DNA of 64,000 nt from Ponticoccus litoralis (GTDB lineage Bacteria > Pseudomonadota > Alphaproteobacteria > Rhodobacterales > Rhodobacteraceae), in assembly GCF_039769985.1 (NCBI RefSeq), contig NZ_JBDNCH010000002.1, forward strand, positions 2,542,001-2,606,000, in the 5' to 3' direction. Both the position numbers and the translations under genes were made by a program. Below are positions 1 through 9,368 of the stretch, piece by piece (positions within the stretch are counted from its first letter, which is position 1; each line of letters starts with the position of its first letter). The notes beneath the pieces are model-generated. The model saw only the letters and a program-made list of their open reading frames with translations, was not told the origin of the DNA and ran no database searches.

Positions 1-482
1 ATCGGCCCCAACGGTGGCGTCGACCTGGTGCTGAACGCCCTTGGCCTGCCCAAAATCAATTCTCCTTACCTGACCCCTTGGGGACCAATCATCGGCCTGG
101 TGTGGGACAACATCCCGCTGACCACCCTGATGCTGGTCGCAGGGCTGGGCGCGGTGTCCGACAACGCGGTCGAGGCGGCGCGGGATGCCGGCGCCCGACC
201 CTTGGCGGTGCTGCGCCACATCATCCTGCCGCAGATCGGCAACGCGGTGCTGGTGGTGCTGTCCTTCACCGTGCTGTCGATCTTCTCGGCCTTCACGCTT
301 CCTTACGTCCTCGGACCCGCCTCGCCCGAGATGATGGGCCCCTTCATGCAACGAACCTTCGGACAGGTCATGGACCCCCGCATGGCCGTCACCCAGGCGG
401 TGATCACCTTTGCCATCTGCGCGGTCTTCGGGGCCTTCTACGTCCGCTCCATTGCGCGCAACCGAAAGAACGGTACCGATGA
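1..482 (+). CDS. ABC transporter permease, 5'-truncated, apparent frameshift
   Basis: This is the C-terminal part of an inner-membrane permease of the binding-protein-dependent class; its start lies before the window. The cytoplasmic coupling loop EAARDAGA (about 175-200) contacts the ATPase and is followed by hydrophobic helices. The frame that encodes the protein stays open to 1137, which would overlap the next gene by 650 bases. Adding one A to the AAA run near 466 gives the ending RNRKERYR and a TGA at 480-482 that overlaps the next ATG (ATGA), the usual arrangement in this operon. I therefore call a one-base sequencing error. The substrate is unknown; neighbours suggest a phosphorylated organic compound. 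Confidence 0.8.
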   Translation, partial: RPQRWRRPGAERPWPAQNQFSLPDPLGTNHRPGVGQHPADHPDAGRRAGRGVRQRGRGGAGCRRPTLGGAAPHHPAADRQRGAGGAVLHRAVDLLGLHASLRPRTRLARDDGPLHATNLRTGHGPPHGRHPGGDHLCHLRGLRGLLRPLHCAQPKERYR

Positions 483-1336
483 CCATCGCAGAGACTTCCC
501 TTGCCACGGCACCTCCCGTGGTCAGCCGCAAGACCCGCCGCCCCGACTGGGTAGGGCTTCTGCTGGCCGTCCTGCTTGGCATCGTGGTGGTGGTGCCACT
601 GGTCGTCGTGGCGATCTGGGCCTTTGCCGAGGTCTGGCGCTATCCCAGCTTGCTGCCCCAGGAATGGGGCCTGCGCTTCTGGAAGGCGACCCTGTCGCGA
701 CCCGATGTCTGGGGCGCGATGTCCCTGTCGATCCGGCTGTCCCTGGTGGTCACCGCGCTGTCCGCGCTGATCTGCCTGCCTGCGGCCTATGCCTTTGCGC
801 GGATGGATTTCCCGGGCAAGAACGTGCTCTTCCTGTCCTTCCTTGCCTCCCATGCCTTTCCGAAATTCGGCCTGCTGGTCGCCATCGCCGGGATCTTCCT
901 GAACCTTGGGCTGATCTCGACCTTCTGGGGCGTGGTGCTGATCCAGCTGGTCGGCACGCTGATGATGATGATCTGGATCCCCGTCGCGGCCTTCCAGAAC
1001 GTCGACCGCGCGATGGAAGAGGCAGCGCGGGACGCGGGCGCCGGGCCGATCCGCGTATTCTGGTCGGTCAGCCTGCCGCAGGCCGCCCCGACCATCTTTG
1101 CCGCCGTGCTGCTCAGCTTCGTCGGCACCTTCTATGAAACCGAGGGCGCCTGGCTGATCGGCGCGCCCGAGATCCGCACCATGCCGGTGCTCATGATCAC
1201 CTACATCAACAATCAGATCGTCGTGCAATATGGTGCGGTGCTGTCGGTCCTTCTGTGGGTCCCCAGCTTCATCGCGCTGATGTTCACCCGTCGTCTTGTC
1301 GGGTCCGCATCCTTTGCCAAGGGCTTCGGCGTGTGA
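479..1336 (+). CDS. ABC transporter permease
   Basis: A 285-residue inner-membrane permease of the Fbp/putrescine-type family. It has an N-terminal membrane segment (residues about 18-40), further helices, and the EAA coupling loop EEAARDAGAGPIRV near residues 181-194 that docks on the ATPase. The start ATG at 479 overlaps the stop of the preceding permease by four bases, and the ATPase gene follows ten bases after the stop, so the three form one operon. No binding-protein gene is visible downstream; it probably lies upstream of the window. Substrate is not readable from the sequence. The downstream glycerophosphodiesterase suggests a phosphodiester or sugar-phosphate. Confidence 0.9.
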   Translation: MTIAETSLATAPPVVSRKTRRPDWVGLLLAVLLGIVVVVPLVVVAIWAFAEVWRYPSLLPQEWGLRFWKATLSRPDVWGAMSLSIRLSLVVTALSALICLPAAYAFARMDFPGKNVLFLSFLASHAFPKFGLLVAIAGIFLNLGLISTFWGVVLIQLVGTLMMMIWIPVAAFQNVDRAMEEAARDAGAGPIRVFWSVSLPQAAPTIFAAVLLSFVGTFYETEGAWLIGAPEIRTMPVLMITYINNQIVVQYGAVLSVLLWVPSFIALMFTRRLVGSASFAKGFGV

Positions 1337-1346
1337 GGAAACTGAA

Positions 1347-2426
1347 ATGGCACAACTGACACTCAAGAACCTGGGCAAGTCCTTCGACGGGACCGATGTC
1401 ATCGCCGACCTGTCGCTGGACGTGGCCGATGGCGAACTGGTCTGCCTGCTGGGGCCGTCCGGGTCAGGCAAGTCCACCGTGCTGCGCATGGTCGGCGGCT
1501 TTGAGACGCCGGAGCGCGGCGCCATCCTGATCGACGGAGAGGACGTGACCGACGTGCCCCCCGAAAAGCGCCCCACCGGCATGGTGTTCCAGAGCCACGC
1601 GCTCTGGTCGCACATGTCCGTGGCGGACAATGTGGCCTTCGGTCTGAAACTGCGCCGCCTGCCCAAGGCAGAGATCCGGCGCCAGGTGACCGAGGCGCTG
1701 GACCTGGTGGGTCTCGGCGATTTCGGCGCGCGCCGTGTCTGGCAGCTGTCCGGTGGCCAGCAGCAACGCGTCGCCATTGCCCGGGCGCTGGTTCTGAAAC
1801 CCAAGATCCTGCTGCTGGACGAACCCTTCGCCAGCCTGGACCAGCACCTGCGCGAACGCCTGCGCGAGGAACTGCGCGATATCCAGAGACGCCTCGGGAT
1901 CACCACGCTCTTCGTCACCCACGGTCAGGACGAGGCGCTTGCGCTGGCCGACCGTATCATCGTGCTGCGCGGCGGTGAGATCGAACAGGCGGCCAGCCCC
2001 GACCGCATGTACCGCTCTCCCGAGACGCGCTTTGTCGCGGGTTTCATCGGGTCGATGAACTTCCCGGCCTGCGACATGCGCGGCGGGCGGGCCGATCATC
2101 CGCTGTTTCCGGTCGAGGCCGTGGTGCCCAATGGCCCCATCGAACTGGCGATCCGCCCCGAGGCGTTGACCGTCTCCCCGGGACGCAGCGCCGGTATGTC
2201 TGCCCGCGTCCACCGGCAGACCGATTACGGCACGCACCTGCTGCTGGACATCGTGCTGGAGGATGGCGCCCGGCTGAAGGCGATGTGCCCGCCCTCGGGG
2301 GCGTTCGAGGCGGGGCAGGAGGTTGGCCTTTCGGCCTCCCACGTGGCCCTCTTCCGGGATGGGGTGAAACTCGCAGAGGTCCGGCCCGATCAACGCGCCG
2401 GCCTGCGTGAGGTGGCTCATGTCTGA
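1347..2426 (+). CDS. ABC transporter ATP-binding protein (PotA/FbpC type)
   Basis: A 359-residue ATPase that powers the two preceding permeases on the cytoplasmic side of the inner membrane. It shows Walker A GPSGSGKST (about residues 36-44), the signature LSGGQQQR, Walker B LLLDEP and the switch histidine in VTHGQDE. A C-terminal TOBE-like regulatory region (about residues 240-340) places it in the MalK/PotA/FbpC group. I chose the ATG at 1347, with GAGGAAACTG just upstream, over an in-frame upstream start inside the permease gene. Its stop overlaps the start of the GDPD gene (ATGTCTGA), indicating translational coupling. Confidence 0.9.
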   Translation: MAQLTLKNLGKSFDGTDVIADLSLDVADGELVCLLGPSGSGKSTVLRMVGGFETPERGAILIDGEDVTDVPPEKRPTGMVFQSHALWSHMSVADNVAFGLKLRRLPKAEIRRQVTEALDLVGLGDFGARRVWQLSGGQQQRVAIARALVLKPKILLLDEPFASLDQHLRERLREELRDIQRRLGITTLFVTHGQDEALALADRIIVLRGGEIEQAASPDRMYRSPETRFVAGFIGSMNFPACDMRGGRADHPLFPVEAVVPNGPIELAIRPEALTVSPGRSAGMSARVHRQTDYGTHLLLDIVLEDGARLKAMCPPSGAFEAGQEVGLSASHVALFRDGVKLAEVRPDQRAGLREVAHV

Positions 2427-3286
2427 GGGCAATGGGTCCGAAGCGGCGGGCCGCACTTCCGTGAGAATCGCGCACGCCGCCGGGGAAACCTGGCTGAAGT
2501 GGCATCGCGGCCGTAGGGCAGGCGCGGATTTCGAATTCGATCCGCGCCGCATCCTGGAGGGTATGCTCCTTGGCGCCTCGGTCGAGGTGGATCTGCGGGC
2601 TCATGCGGGTGGCGGTTTCGCCGTCCTGCATGATGAGGGGCTCGAGCGGGCCACGACCGGTGCCGGTCAGGTGGCCGACACGTCTGGCCGAGGGGCTGCG
2701 CGCGCTGACCCTGCGCGACAACGCAGGCCGGGATACCAGCGTGCCCGTCGCCCTGCTGGGCGATCTCTGCCAGGATATTGCGCAAGCCACGATCGGAGAC
2801 GGCGCCCTGTTGCAGCTGGACCTGAAGGAAACCTCTGCCACGCTGACCGATGCCGACATTGCCGCCTTTGCCCGCGATGTTGCCCCGGTGCAGCGCCACA
2901 TGATCCTGTCAGGCGGGGATGCGGCGGCGGTCGGGCGGCTGGCGGAAGCACTGCCCGGGATGCAGCTGGGCCACGATCCCTGCCACAATGGCACGCGCGA
3001 GGCGCTGGCCGTGTCGGGCGACAATGCCGGTTTCGTGGCGCGCGCCATGGCCGAGGCGGGCCGTGCGCGAATGATCTACCTGGATATTCGGCTGATCCTC
3101 GATGCTTTGTCGCGCGACTTCGACATGATCGGGGCCTTCCACGCCGAAGGTTGCCGGATCGATGCATACACGGTGCAACGGCCAACATCGCAGGCCGTCG
3201 CGCTGTGTGAAAGGCTGTTGGGACTGGGGGTCGACCAGATCACCACGGACGACCCCGAAGGGCTTTACGCCGCGCTGACAGCCTGA
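2419..3286 (+). CDS. glycerophosphodiester phosphodiesterase family protein, one frameshift
   Basis: Predicted cytoplasmic GDPD-family enzyme that would hydrolyse glycerophosphodiesters to glycerol-3-phosphate and an alcohol. The N-terminal half carries EVDLRAHAGGGFAVLHDEGL, matching the family's E-x-D and later His positions; the C-terminal half ends with IDAYTVQRPTS and DQITTDDPEGL, typical of the GDPD barrel end. The two halves are in different frames, joined near 2684 at ACGTCTGGCC; removing one base gives 288 residues. The usual N-terminal HRG motif is weak (only WHRG). The start overlaps the ATPase stop, so it is the last gene of the importer operon. It overlaps the convergent phosphatase gene by 22 bases. 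Confidence 0.75.
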
Positions 3287-4105
3287 TCGGCGAAGCCCTG
3301 CAGAAGCCAGGGATGCATCCCGGCGCTGCCCGCGAGGATGGCGCCGGGATCGCGGATCTCGCCCCCGTCGAAGCCCGTGACGATGCCGCCTGCCTCGCGC
3401 AGGATCAGCACCGAGGCGCCATAATCGACCAGGGACAGGCCGTCTTCGAAGAACCCGTCAAGGCGCCCCGCCGCGACATAGGCGATCGACAGCGCAGAGC
3501 TCCCCAGCCGTCGCACGCCCGATGTCTGGTCCATCGCGCGCCGCAGTGCCGCGTGATAAACGTCTTCCGGTACGCTGCGCACCTCGCCGCGCACCGGCAG
3601 ACCAGCGCCGATCACGGTGTTTTCCACGTCCGACATGCCGCGCGCATCCAGCGGCGCACCGTTCAGCCAGGCTCCCTTGCCCTTTTCGGCGGCGAAGACC
3701 TCTCCCATCATGGGGTCATAGGTGATGCCCGCCGTGACCTCGCCCCGGTCCATGCGGGTGATCACCACGCCGAAGTGGGGGATGCCCCATGCATAGTTGG
3801 TGGTGCCGTCGATCGGGTCGATGACGAAGGTGGGGTGGTCGTCCTCGGCGGACCGGTCGCCCACTTCTTCCTCGCCGCGAATGCCACAGCCGGGGAAGGC
3901 CTCTTTCAGCACCGTCAGGATCGCGGCCTCGGCGGCAATGTCGCCGTCGGTCTGGTAGTCGTGGCGGCCCTTCAGAACCATGTCTGGCCGCGCTGCGACG
4001 CGCCATGCTGTTGCTGGCGGTTTCGCCACCGGCAAGGGCGGCACGCGCCATGGCGCGCAGGCTGTCGGAGGCCTCCCGAGGCAGAAGGGTGGCAAGATCA
4101 GTCAT
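3265..4105 (-). CDS. inositol monophosphatase family protein, one frameshift
   Basis: Mg2+-dependent phosphatase of the IMPase/CysQ superfamily, acting on inositol phosphate or similar sugar or nucleotide phosphates. Visible metal and catalytic motifs are GEEE (about residues 75-78), DPIDGTTNYAWG, and VDYGASVLILREAGG near the C-terminus. The N-terminal stretch starting MTDLATLLPREASD is in another frame and joins the body near 3996 (GGCCAGAC on the coding strand); removing one base yields 279 residues, the normal family length. It is convergent with the GDPD gene and sits between two importer operons, suggesting a part in organophosphate use rather than housekeeping, though that is inference. 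Confidence 0.82.
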
Positions 4106-4553
4106 CTGGGGAGGGCGCATTGCAGGCTTTCCACTTGTCGTTGGTCGGGCCTCTCTCTGTCGCGGCTGGCCAGGCGCCACAAGTGAACCTTTGATGACAG
4201 GGCGGAAGGGGGGAGAAGGGAACGAACAGATGCGTTCAGCCGCATGGGCGCCCGTGTCACCGGCGTCGTGCGGGCGCCGGGTCCGCGACCAGCGCATCCG
4301 ACCACGCGGATGGAACGCCCCGGCGGATCTCGATGCCCTGTTTTCCCGTCCGCGCGGCACGCGTTGTCCGGAGGCGTCCTCTTCGACAGGCCGGTCGAGC
4401 TGGCTGAGCCAAGGGTTCCTGCCAGGGCCGAGGCGCGCCACCAGAGCGTTGCGGGGGCGTGGCAGGGGCTGCATGAACCCCGGCTTGCCGGACAGGATCA
4501 CCCCTGCCTTTGCCCCGCCGCGCGGGACAAAGGCCTTGGCAGGGCGCGTGCAG
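4106..4553. other. intergenic, no gene recognised
   Basis: This 450-base stretch separates two leftward genes. I see open frames but none with family-like protein sequence. It should hold the promoter of the IMPase gene. A GGAAC at 4219 is followed by GTT after only ten bases, so it is not an EcfG promoter. Confidence 0.5.
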
Positions 4554-5019
4554 TCAGAAATCGCCGGGGGCGCATTGCAGGCAGACCAGGCCTTCGCCGC
4601 GCCAGGCCTCGACGACCGAGCTGCGGTCGTCGACGACCAGCCAGTGGATCAAAGCCGTCGTCGCGCATCTCTTTCAGCGCGCGGCGCTTGACTTCGGGGT
4701 CGGTGGCGGCGTCCTGGTCCTCGGAGCGCAGGTAGATGCCGTCAAACGGCAGGTCGTGCTTGCGCAGCCAGGCGATGGTGTGCGCGGCCCAGCCATTGGG
4801 TCGGCCCGAGCAGATCAGGATCGTTTCGCCGCTTGCCTTGAGCCGGTGCATCAGCCGGGCGATCGGGGCGATCAGCGCGGCATCGGCCATGGCTGCATGG
4901 AAGTCGTCCCAGTGCTTTTCCGCGCCATGCACGAGGTGTCCAAGGCGGTCGGCATCGAATTCGGCAAGCGTTCCATCGACATCGAATACCACGCAAGGGG
5001 TCGGTGCAGCTTTGGTCAT
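4554..5019 (-). CDS. HAD-superfamily phosphatase (polynucleotide kinase 3'-phosphatase-like), one frameshift
   Basis: Small HAD phosphatase, 154 residues after correction. The three HAD motifs are visible: VVFDVDGTLAEFD (nucleophile and acid Asp), LICSGRPNGW (motif II Ser), and a C-terminal VVDDRSSVVEAW (metal-binding Asp pair). The last motif is out of frame with the rest; the break lies at CCAGTGG, 4641-4647, and removing one base restores it. The pattern DGTL...SGRP...DDR resembles the phage T4 PseT 3'-phosphatase domain group. Its ATG at 5019 overlaps the stop of the upstream histidine phosphatase, so it ends the phosphatase part of the leftward operon. Confidence 0.78.
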
Positions 5020-5560
5020 AAGGGTGTCTCCGTCAGGTCAGGCCCCGCCTTGCGGAACAGAAGCGGGGTTGCATTCGGGGGCGCCCGCCCGCATGGCCCG
5101 TCGTCCACAGGACGCGTGCGGCGCGGATGACGCCCGAGTGGCAGATGAGGACAGGCAGGGCGCCGGGCTGGTCCGCGCAGATCCCGAGGATCGTCGCCTC
5201 GACACGCCGAAGCATGTCGGCCCGTGGCTCGCCGCCGTCGGGAGTGTCTTCGCGGGCCGGTTGCTCGGCCAGGGGGCGCCCCTCGAACACGCCCCAGTCC
5301 CGTTCGCGCAGGCCGGGGTGCAGCCGGACCTGCCGTCCGGGAAAGGCAAGGCGCGCGGTTTCCCGGGCGCGTGCCAGAGGGCTTGCGTAAACGGCAAGAT
5401 CGTCGGGCCGGGGCCCAGCGGCCAGCGCGCGGGCCTGATCCCGGCCCTGCGCGGTCAGGGGCACGTCGGTGATGCCCGCGATGATCCCGTCCGCATTCGC
5501 CGTCGTTTCGCCGTGCCGGATCAGGCAGAAGTCCCGCGCCGGACGCGTCAGGCCCCTCAC
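5016..5560 (-). CDS. histidine phosphatase family protein, one frameshift
   Basis: Phosphoglycerate mutase-like phosphatase, 181 residues after correction. The catalytic phospho-acceptor motif is LIRHGETTANADG and the second His lies in LICHSGVIRA. The C-terminal PPNATP motif, common in this family, appears only when one C is added to the CCCCC run near 5080; that also brings the stop (5016-5018) into an ATGA overlap with the HAD gene. The start is GTG at 5560, overlapping the stop of the metallo-hydrolase gene (GTGA). It is probably cytoplasmic and acts on an imported phosphorylated compound; the substrate is unknown. Confidence 0.8.
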
Positions 5561-6622
5561 AGGCGCACCCGGTCGTGGAAGAAGACCTCGACCTCCAGAT
5601 CCTCGGCCAGGTAGTCCTCGGGGCGGGTGCAGAAGGCCGGTGCGAAGCGCCGTGCGCCGAGACGCCTGAGCATTTTCAGCTGGTCGCGCAGGGGGATGCA
5701 CGTTCCAACGCTGGAAATGCCCGCCCGGGACGCTGCAGATGCCGCGCGCATGGGCGGTCATGTGGCCGGTGAAGACCACATGCGCATCGCGGCCCAGGCG
5801 ACTGCTTTCGTTCCAGGCCCGGACATAGCCCCAGTGCGGCGCCGCCATCGGCGTTGGGGGTGTCGCAGACAAGGAACCGCGCCTGTTCCATCGGGCCGCG
5901 ATCCAGCAGCGGCGCCACATCGCGGGCGTCGGGACAGACCGCCCCGCTGTCGAGCGCGATCCGCAGCGCCGACTGGCATTCGGGGTCCAGCATGACGCTT
6001 TCGCAGCCATGGCGCCGCATCAGGTGCAGGGCCATCTCGCCGGCGCGTCCCGAGGGCGGCACTGGCAGAAGCACCTGGCCCTGCATCCGGTCCAGCAGCC
6101 CATCAAGCGCGGCGAAGCGCTCGGACTGGGGCACGTCATCCAGATGGTACGAACAGTCGAGGACGGCGGTCGCCGCCGGGGGCGGGGCATCGAAGGTGAA
6201 CCAGTCGGATTCCTCGGACCAGTCACCGGAATAGAAGAACCCGTCGCCGAGGTCGAAATGGAACCAGACGCCGCCCAGGGCATGGCCGTTGCGCCCGGTG
6301 GTCAGCGTCACGCCGTCGATCACCGTCTGCCCCCGCTCGGGCAGCAGGATTACCCCGCCGCCGGCGGCAGGGCCTTGGCGGTCTGCGCGGTGGCATAGAT
6401 CGGCAACCCGGCCTCGACCGCGTGCGAGGCGCCGCCGATGTGGTCGATGTGGTCATGGGTGATAAAGACCGCCTCGGCGCCTTCCAGCCAGGCTGGGTCG
6501 AAATGGGCATGCGCCTCGGGGCCAAAGCCGCAATCCAGCAGCCAGATCCGCCCGTCCACGGTCAGTTGAATGCAGGCAGGGCCCTTGTCGCCGATGCCTG
6601 ACAGTATCTTCACGCTCTGCAT
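5557..6622 (-). CDS. metallo-beta-lactamase-fold hydrolase, three frameshifts
   Basis: Predicted metal-dependent hydrolase, 354 residues after correction. The signature THDHIDHIGG supplies the HxHxDH zinc ligands; FFYSGDWSEESDW and VVFTGHM are consistent with further ligand regions of the RNase Z/CPSF-like exonuclease or phosphodiesterase branch. The reading frame changes near 6350 (one G missing in GGGG), near 5833 (CACTGG) and near 5702. The net one extra base fits exactly. The start ATG at 6622 overlaps the stop of the ATPase gene (ATGA). PhnP-like cyclic phosphodiesterase activity is conceivable given the operon, but there is no direct sequence proof. Confidence 0.75.
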
Positions 6623-7677
6623 CAGTCCTCCGCGAAGGCCCAGGGGCTGCTGATGGCAAGGCCCAGTTGTGCGCCGACCTCGAACCGCGTCCGCGTTTCG
6701 ACGAACAGGCGCGCGCCACAGCCGGAGATCGCCTCGAGCAGGTACTTGCCGCCCATGTAGGTGATCCGCGAGACCTTGCCGCGCAGGTCGCCCGTCTCGG
6801 CGATGCTGAGGTTCTCGGGGCGCAGGCAGACGTGGCTGACAGGGGCTTGCCCGCGTTGCGGTTCCGCCTGCACCGCCACGCGGGCGCCCAGCACCTCGGC
6901 CTCCAGCGCCTCGCTGCGGGGCGCGACAGCCCGCACCGGCACAACCGTGCCGCGCCCGACGAATTCCGCCACGAAGCGGTTCTTCGGTCGTTCGTAAAGC
7001 GTCTGCGGCGTGTCGAACTGCCGGATGCGGCCCTGGTCCATCACCGCGATCCGGTCGGCCATGGCCATGGCCTCGGCCTGGTCGTGGGTGACATAGACCA
7101 TGGTGGCGCCGGTGCGTTGGTGGAAGTCGGTGAACACCCCCTGCATCGAGGCGCGCAGCGCCACGTCAAGGTTGGCCAGCGGTTCGTCCAGCAGCACGGC
7201 GCAGGGATCGGAGACAAGGCAGCGCGCCAGCGCCACGCGCTGACGCTGGCCGCCCGACAGGTCCGATGGCATCCGGTCCGCGTAGGGTGCAAGCCCGGTC
7301 GCCGCAAGCGCGGCATCGGCCTGGCGCGCGATCTCGGCCTTCGACAGGCCGCGGATCTCCAGCGGGTAGGACACGTTGCGGCGCACGCTCATGTGCGGCC
7401 ACAGCGCGTAGGACTGGAACACGAAGCCGATGTTGCGCTCTTCGGGGGGCAGGTTCACCCCGGTGTCGGCATTCGCCATCTCGCGCGCGCCGATCCGCAG
7501 GCGGCCGCGCGTGGGGGTCTCGAACCCGGCGAGGATGCGCAGCAGGGTGGTCTTGCCACAGCCCGAGGGCCCGAGCAGCGCGATGAACTCGCCGTCCTCG
7601 AAACGGGTGGTGATGTCTTGCAGCGCGGGCGTGCCCGCGAATGTCTTGCCGACGGAAGACAGGTCTATGTCTGCCAC
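6622..7677 (-). CDS. ABC transporter ATP-binding protein (FbpC/PotA type)
   Basis: A 351-residue ATPase for the importer whose permease and binding protein are immediately upstream. It shows Walker A GPSGCGKTT (residues about 35-43), signature LSGGQRQR, Walker B VLLDEP, the D-loop LANLD, and the switch His in VTHDQAEA. A TOBE-type C-terminal domain (about residues 240-345) is present. It overlaps the permease gene by 13 bases and the metallo-hydrolase by one, so transport and hydrolysis genes are translationally coupled. It is the second Fbp-like importer ATPase in the window. Confidence 0.9.
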   Translation of the reverse strand: MADIDLSSVGKTFAGTPALQDITTRFEDGEFIALLGPSGCGKTTLLRILAGFETPTRGRLRIGAREMANADTGVNLPPEERNIGFVFQSYALWPHMSVRRNVSYPLEIRGLSKAEIARQADAALAATGLAPYADRMPSDLSGGQRQRVALARCLVSDPCAVLLDEPLANLDVALRASMQGVFTDFHQRTGATMVYVTHDQAEAMAMADRIAVMDQGRIRQFDTPQTLYERPKNRFVAEFVGRGTVVPVRAVAPRSEALEAEVLGARVAVQAEPQRGQAPVSHVCLRPENLSIAETGDLRGKVSRITYMGGKYLLEAISGCGARLFVETRTRFEVGAQLGLAISSPWAFAED

Positions 7678-9368
7678 GGGACGACTCCTTTCGGAAAACG
7701 GCGCGACAGCAGCTGGACCAGCCCCATCAGCGCCATGACAACGAAGACGATGGTCATCGCCAGGGCACTGGCCATGCCGGTTTCCCCGCTGTCGTTGAGG
7801 TTGAAGATCACCACGCCAAGGGTCTCGGTCCCCGAGGACCAGAGCAGCGCCGAAACGGTGAGCTCGTTGAAGGCGGTCAGGAAGACGAGGATCGCGCCCG
7901 CCGCCGCCGCCGGGGCGGACAGCGGCAGGATCACGTCGCGCAGCCGCCGGCGCAGCGAGGCACCGACCGATTGCGCCGCCTCGTCCATGGCCGGGTCGAG
8001 CAGCTTCAGGCTGGCCTCGACCGGGCGGAACATGACCGCGAAGAACCGCGCCATGTAGGCCAGGAAGATGATCCAGATCGTGCCGTACAGCGTGGCATCG
8101 GTGAAGGGCAGATTGATCAGCAGCAGGATCATGGCGATGGACAGCACCACGCCGGGCAGCGCGTAGGGCAGATCGAGCAGGCTGTCGAAAACCCGTGCCA
8201 GGCGCGTCCGCCGCCGTTCCATCAGCCAGGCCAGCGGCAGGCAGATCAGCATCAGCGCCAGCGAGGCCCCGGCGGCGAGGCCGAAGGAGTTCGCGAAGGC
8301 CCGCGTCGTCACCGGCTGGCGGAACAGCACCTCATGCCACTTGTCCAGCGTCAGCGTGTCCAGCCGCAGCGGCACGCCGTAGGCCGGCACCAGCGAGGTG
8401 GCCAGCAGTCCGAACATTGGCAGGACGAGGATCGCGCAGACGACGGCCCAGAGCGCAATCTCCACCGGCAGCCGCGCCGCGCCCAGCGGCAGGGCCAGGG
8501 GGCGCGAGGTGCTGCCGACTAGGTGCAGCTTCTGCCGCCCCCGGAAATGGCGTTGCAGCAGGATGCCCGTCACGGCGACGGCGCCGATCAGCATGGCCAG
8601 CACCGAAACCTCGGCCAGCACGGTCGTGCCCATGCCGGCAAGCTTCTGGTAGACCAGCGTCGGCAGCGTCGAATAGCCCGCGGGAATGCCCAGCATGGCC
8701 GGAATGCCGAAATTGCCCAATGCCGTCACGAAGGTGATCGCGGTGCCCGCCGCAAGGCTTGGCAGGGTCAGGGGCAGCACCACCTGCCACCAGGTCCGAA
8801 GCCCCCGGGCGCCGCTGATGCGTGCGGCCTCGACCACGTCCTGCGGAATGGAACGCAGGCCCGCGCGCAGGGTCAGGAAGATGATCGACATGTGCTGGAT
8901 GCCCAGAAGCAGGATGATGCCTTCGGGCGAATAGAGCGGCTGCGGCGACCCCAGCGGCGGCGCGATGCCAAGCGCCTTCAGCAGCACCGACGACGGCCCC
9001 ATGATCTGGGTCCAGGACAGCGCCGTGATCTGCGGCGGGATCATCATCGGGATCATCAGGCAGAAGACCAGCGCAGCCTTGGCGCGCAGGTCGGTCAGCG
9101 CCACGAGAAAGGCAAAGGCCGCGCCCAGCACCAGCGACACCACGGTGCCGAGGCCCGCGGTGACGATCGAATGCTTCAGCGCGCTCAGGGTGGAGGGCTG
9201 TGCCAGCACCTCGCGCATCAGCACGAGGCTTGGCCGCCCCCGGTCGGTGACGCCCTCGAAGAACAGGCGCACCACGGGCGCCAGCGTCAGGAAAAGCGCA
9301 ATGATCAGGATGGACGAAAGCAGCCGAGCCTCGGCTCGGCTGCTTCCTGATTGCAAGGCTGTCCCCAT
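7665..9368 (-). CDS. fused two-domain ABC transporter permease (FbpB/AfuB-like)
   Basis: A 567-residue permease made of two homologous membrane halves, as in FbpB (iron) and AfuB (hexose phosphate) importers. Each half ends in an EAA loop: VVEAARISGARGLRT in the first and DEAAQSVGASLRRRL in the second. About twelve hydrophobic segments are visible. The ATG at 9368 shares one base with the stop of the binding-protein gene. A perfect 12-bp stem-loop lies inside codons 9-17 (9319-9344). The family was classically annotated as iron uptake, but a phosphatase-rich operon favours a phosphorylated substrate. Confidence 0.88.
   Translation of the reverse strand: MGTALQSGSSRAEARLLSSILIIALFLTLAPVVRLFFEGVTDRGRPSLVLMREVLAQPSTLSALKHSIVTAGLGTVVSLVLGAAFAFLVALTDLRAKAALVFCLMIPMMIPPQITALSWTQIMGPSSVLLKALGIAPPLGSPQPLYSPEGIILLLGIQHMSIIFLTLRAGLRSIPQDVVEAARISGARGLRTWWQVVLPLTLPSLAAGTAITFVTALGNFGIPAMLGIPAGYSTLPTLVYQKLAGMGTTVLAEVSVLAMLIGAVAVTGILLQRHFRGRQKLHLVGSTSRPLALPLGAARLPVEIALWAVVCAILVLPMFGLLATSLVPAYGVPLRLDTLTLDKWHEVLFRQPVTTRAFANSFGLAAGASLALMLICLPLAWLMERRRTRLARVFDSLLDLPYALPGVVLSIAMILLLINLPFTDATLYGTIWIIFLAYMARFFAVMFRPVEASLKLLDPAMDEAAQSVGASLRRRLRDVILPLSAPAAAAGAILVFLTAFNELTVSALLWSSGTETLGVVIFNLNDSGETGMASALAMTIVFVVMALMGLVQLLSRRFPKGVVPWQT
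9319..9344 (-). repeat. perfect 12-bp stem-loop at the binding-protein/permease junction
   Basis: The arms 9319-9330 and 9333-9344 (AGCAGCCGAGCC and its complement) are separated by two bases. It lies 24 bases inside the permease reading frame. Similar strong stem-loops occur in two other ABC operons of this window, so a role in mRNA 3'-end protection or in lowering permease expression relative to the binding protein is possible. Confidence 0.6.

Noticed and set aside
4219..4236. GGAAC...GTT as an EcfG promoter upstream of the IMPase gene
   Set aside because: The spacing is only ten bases; EcfG needs about 16-17. A similar false match at 37122-37139 was rejected for the same reason.
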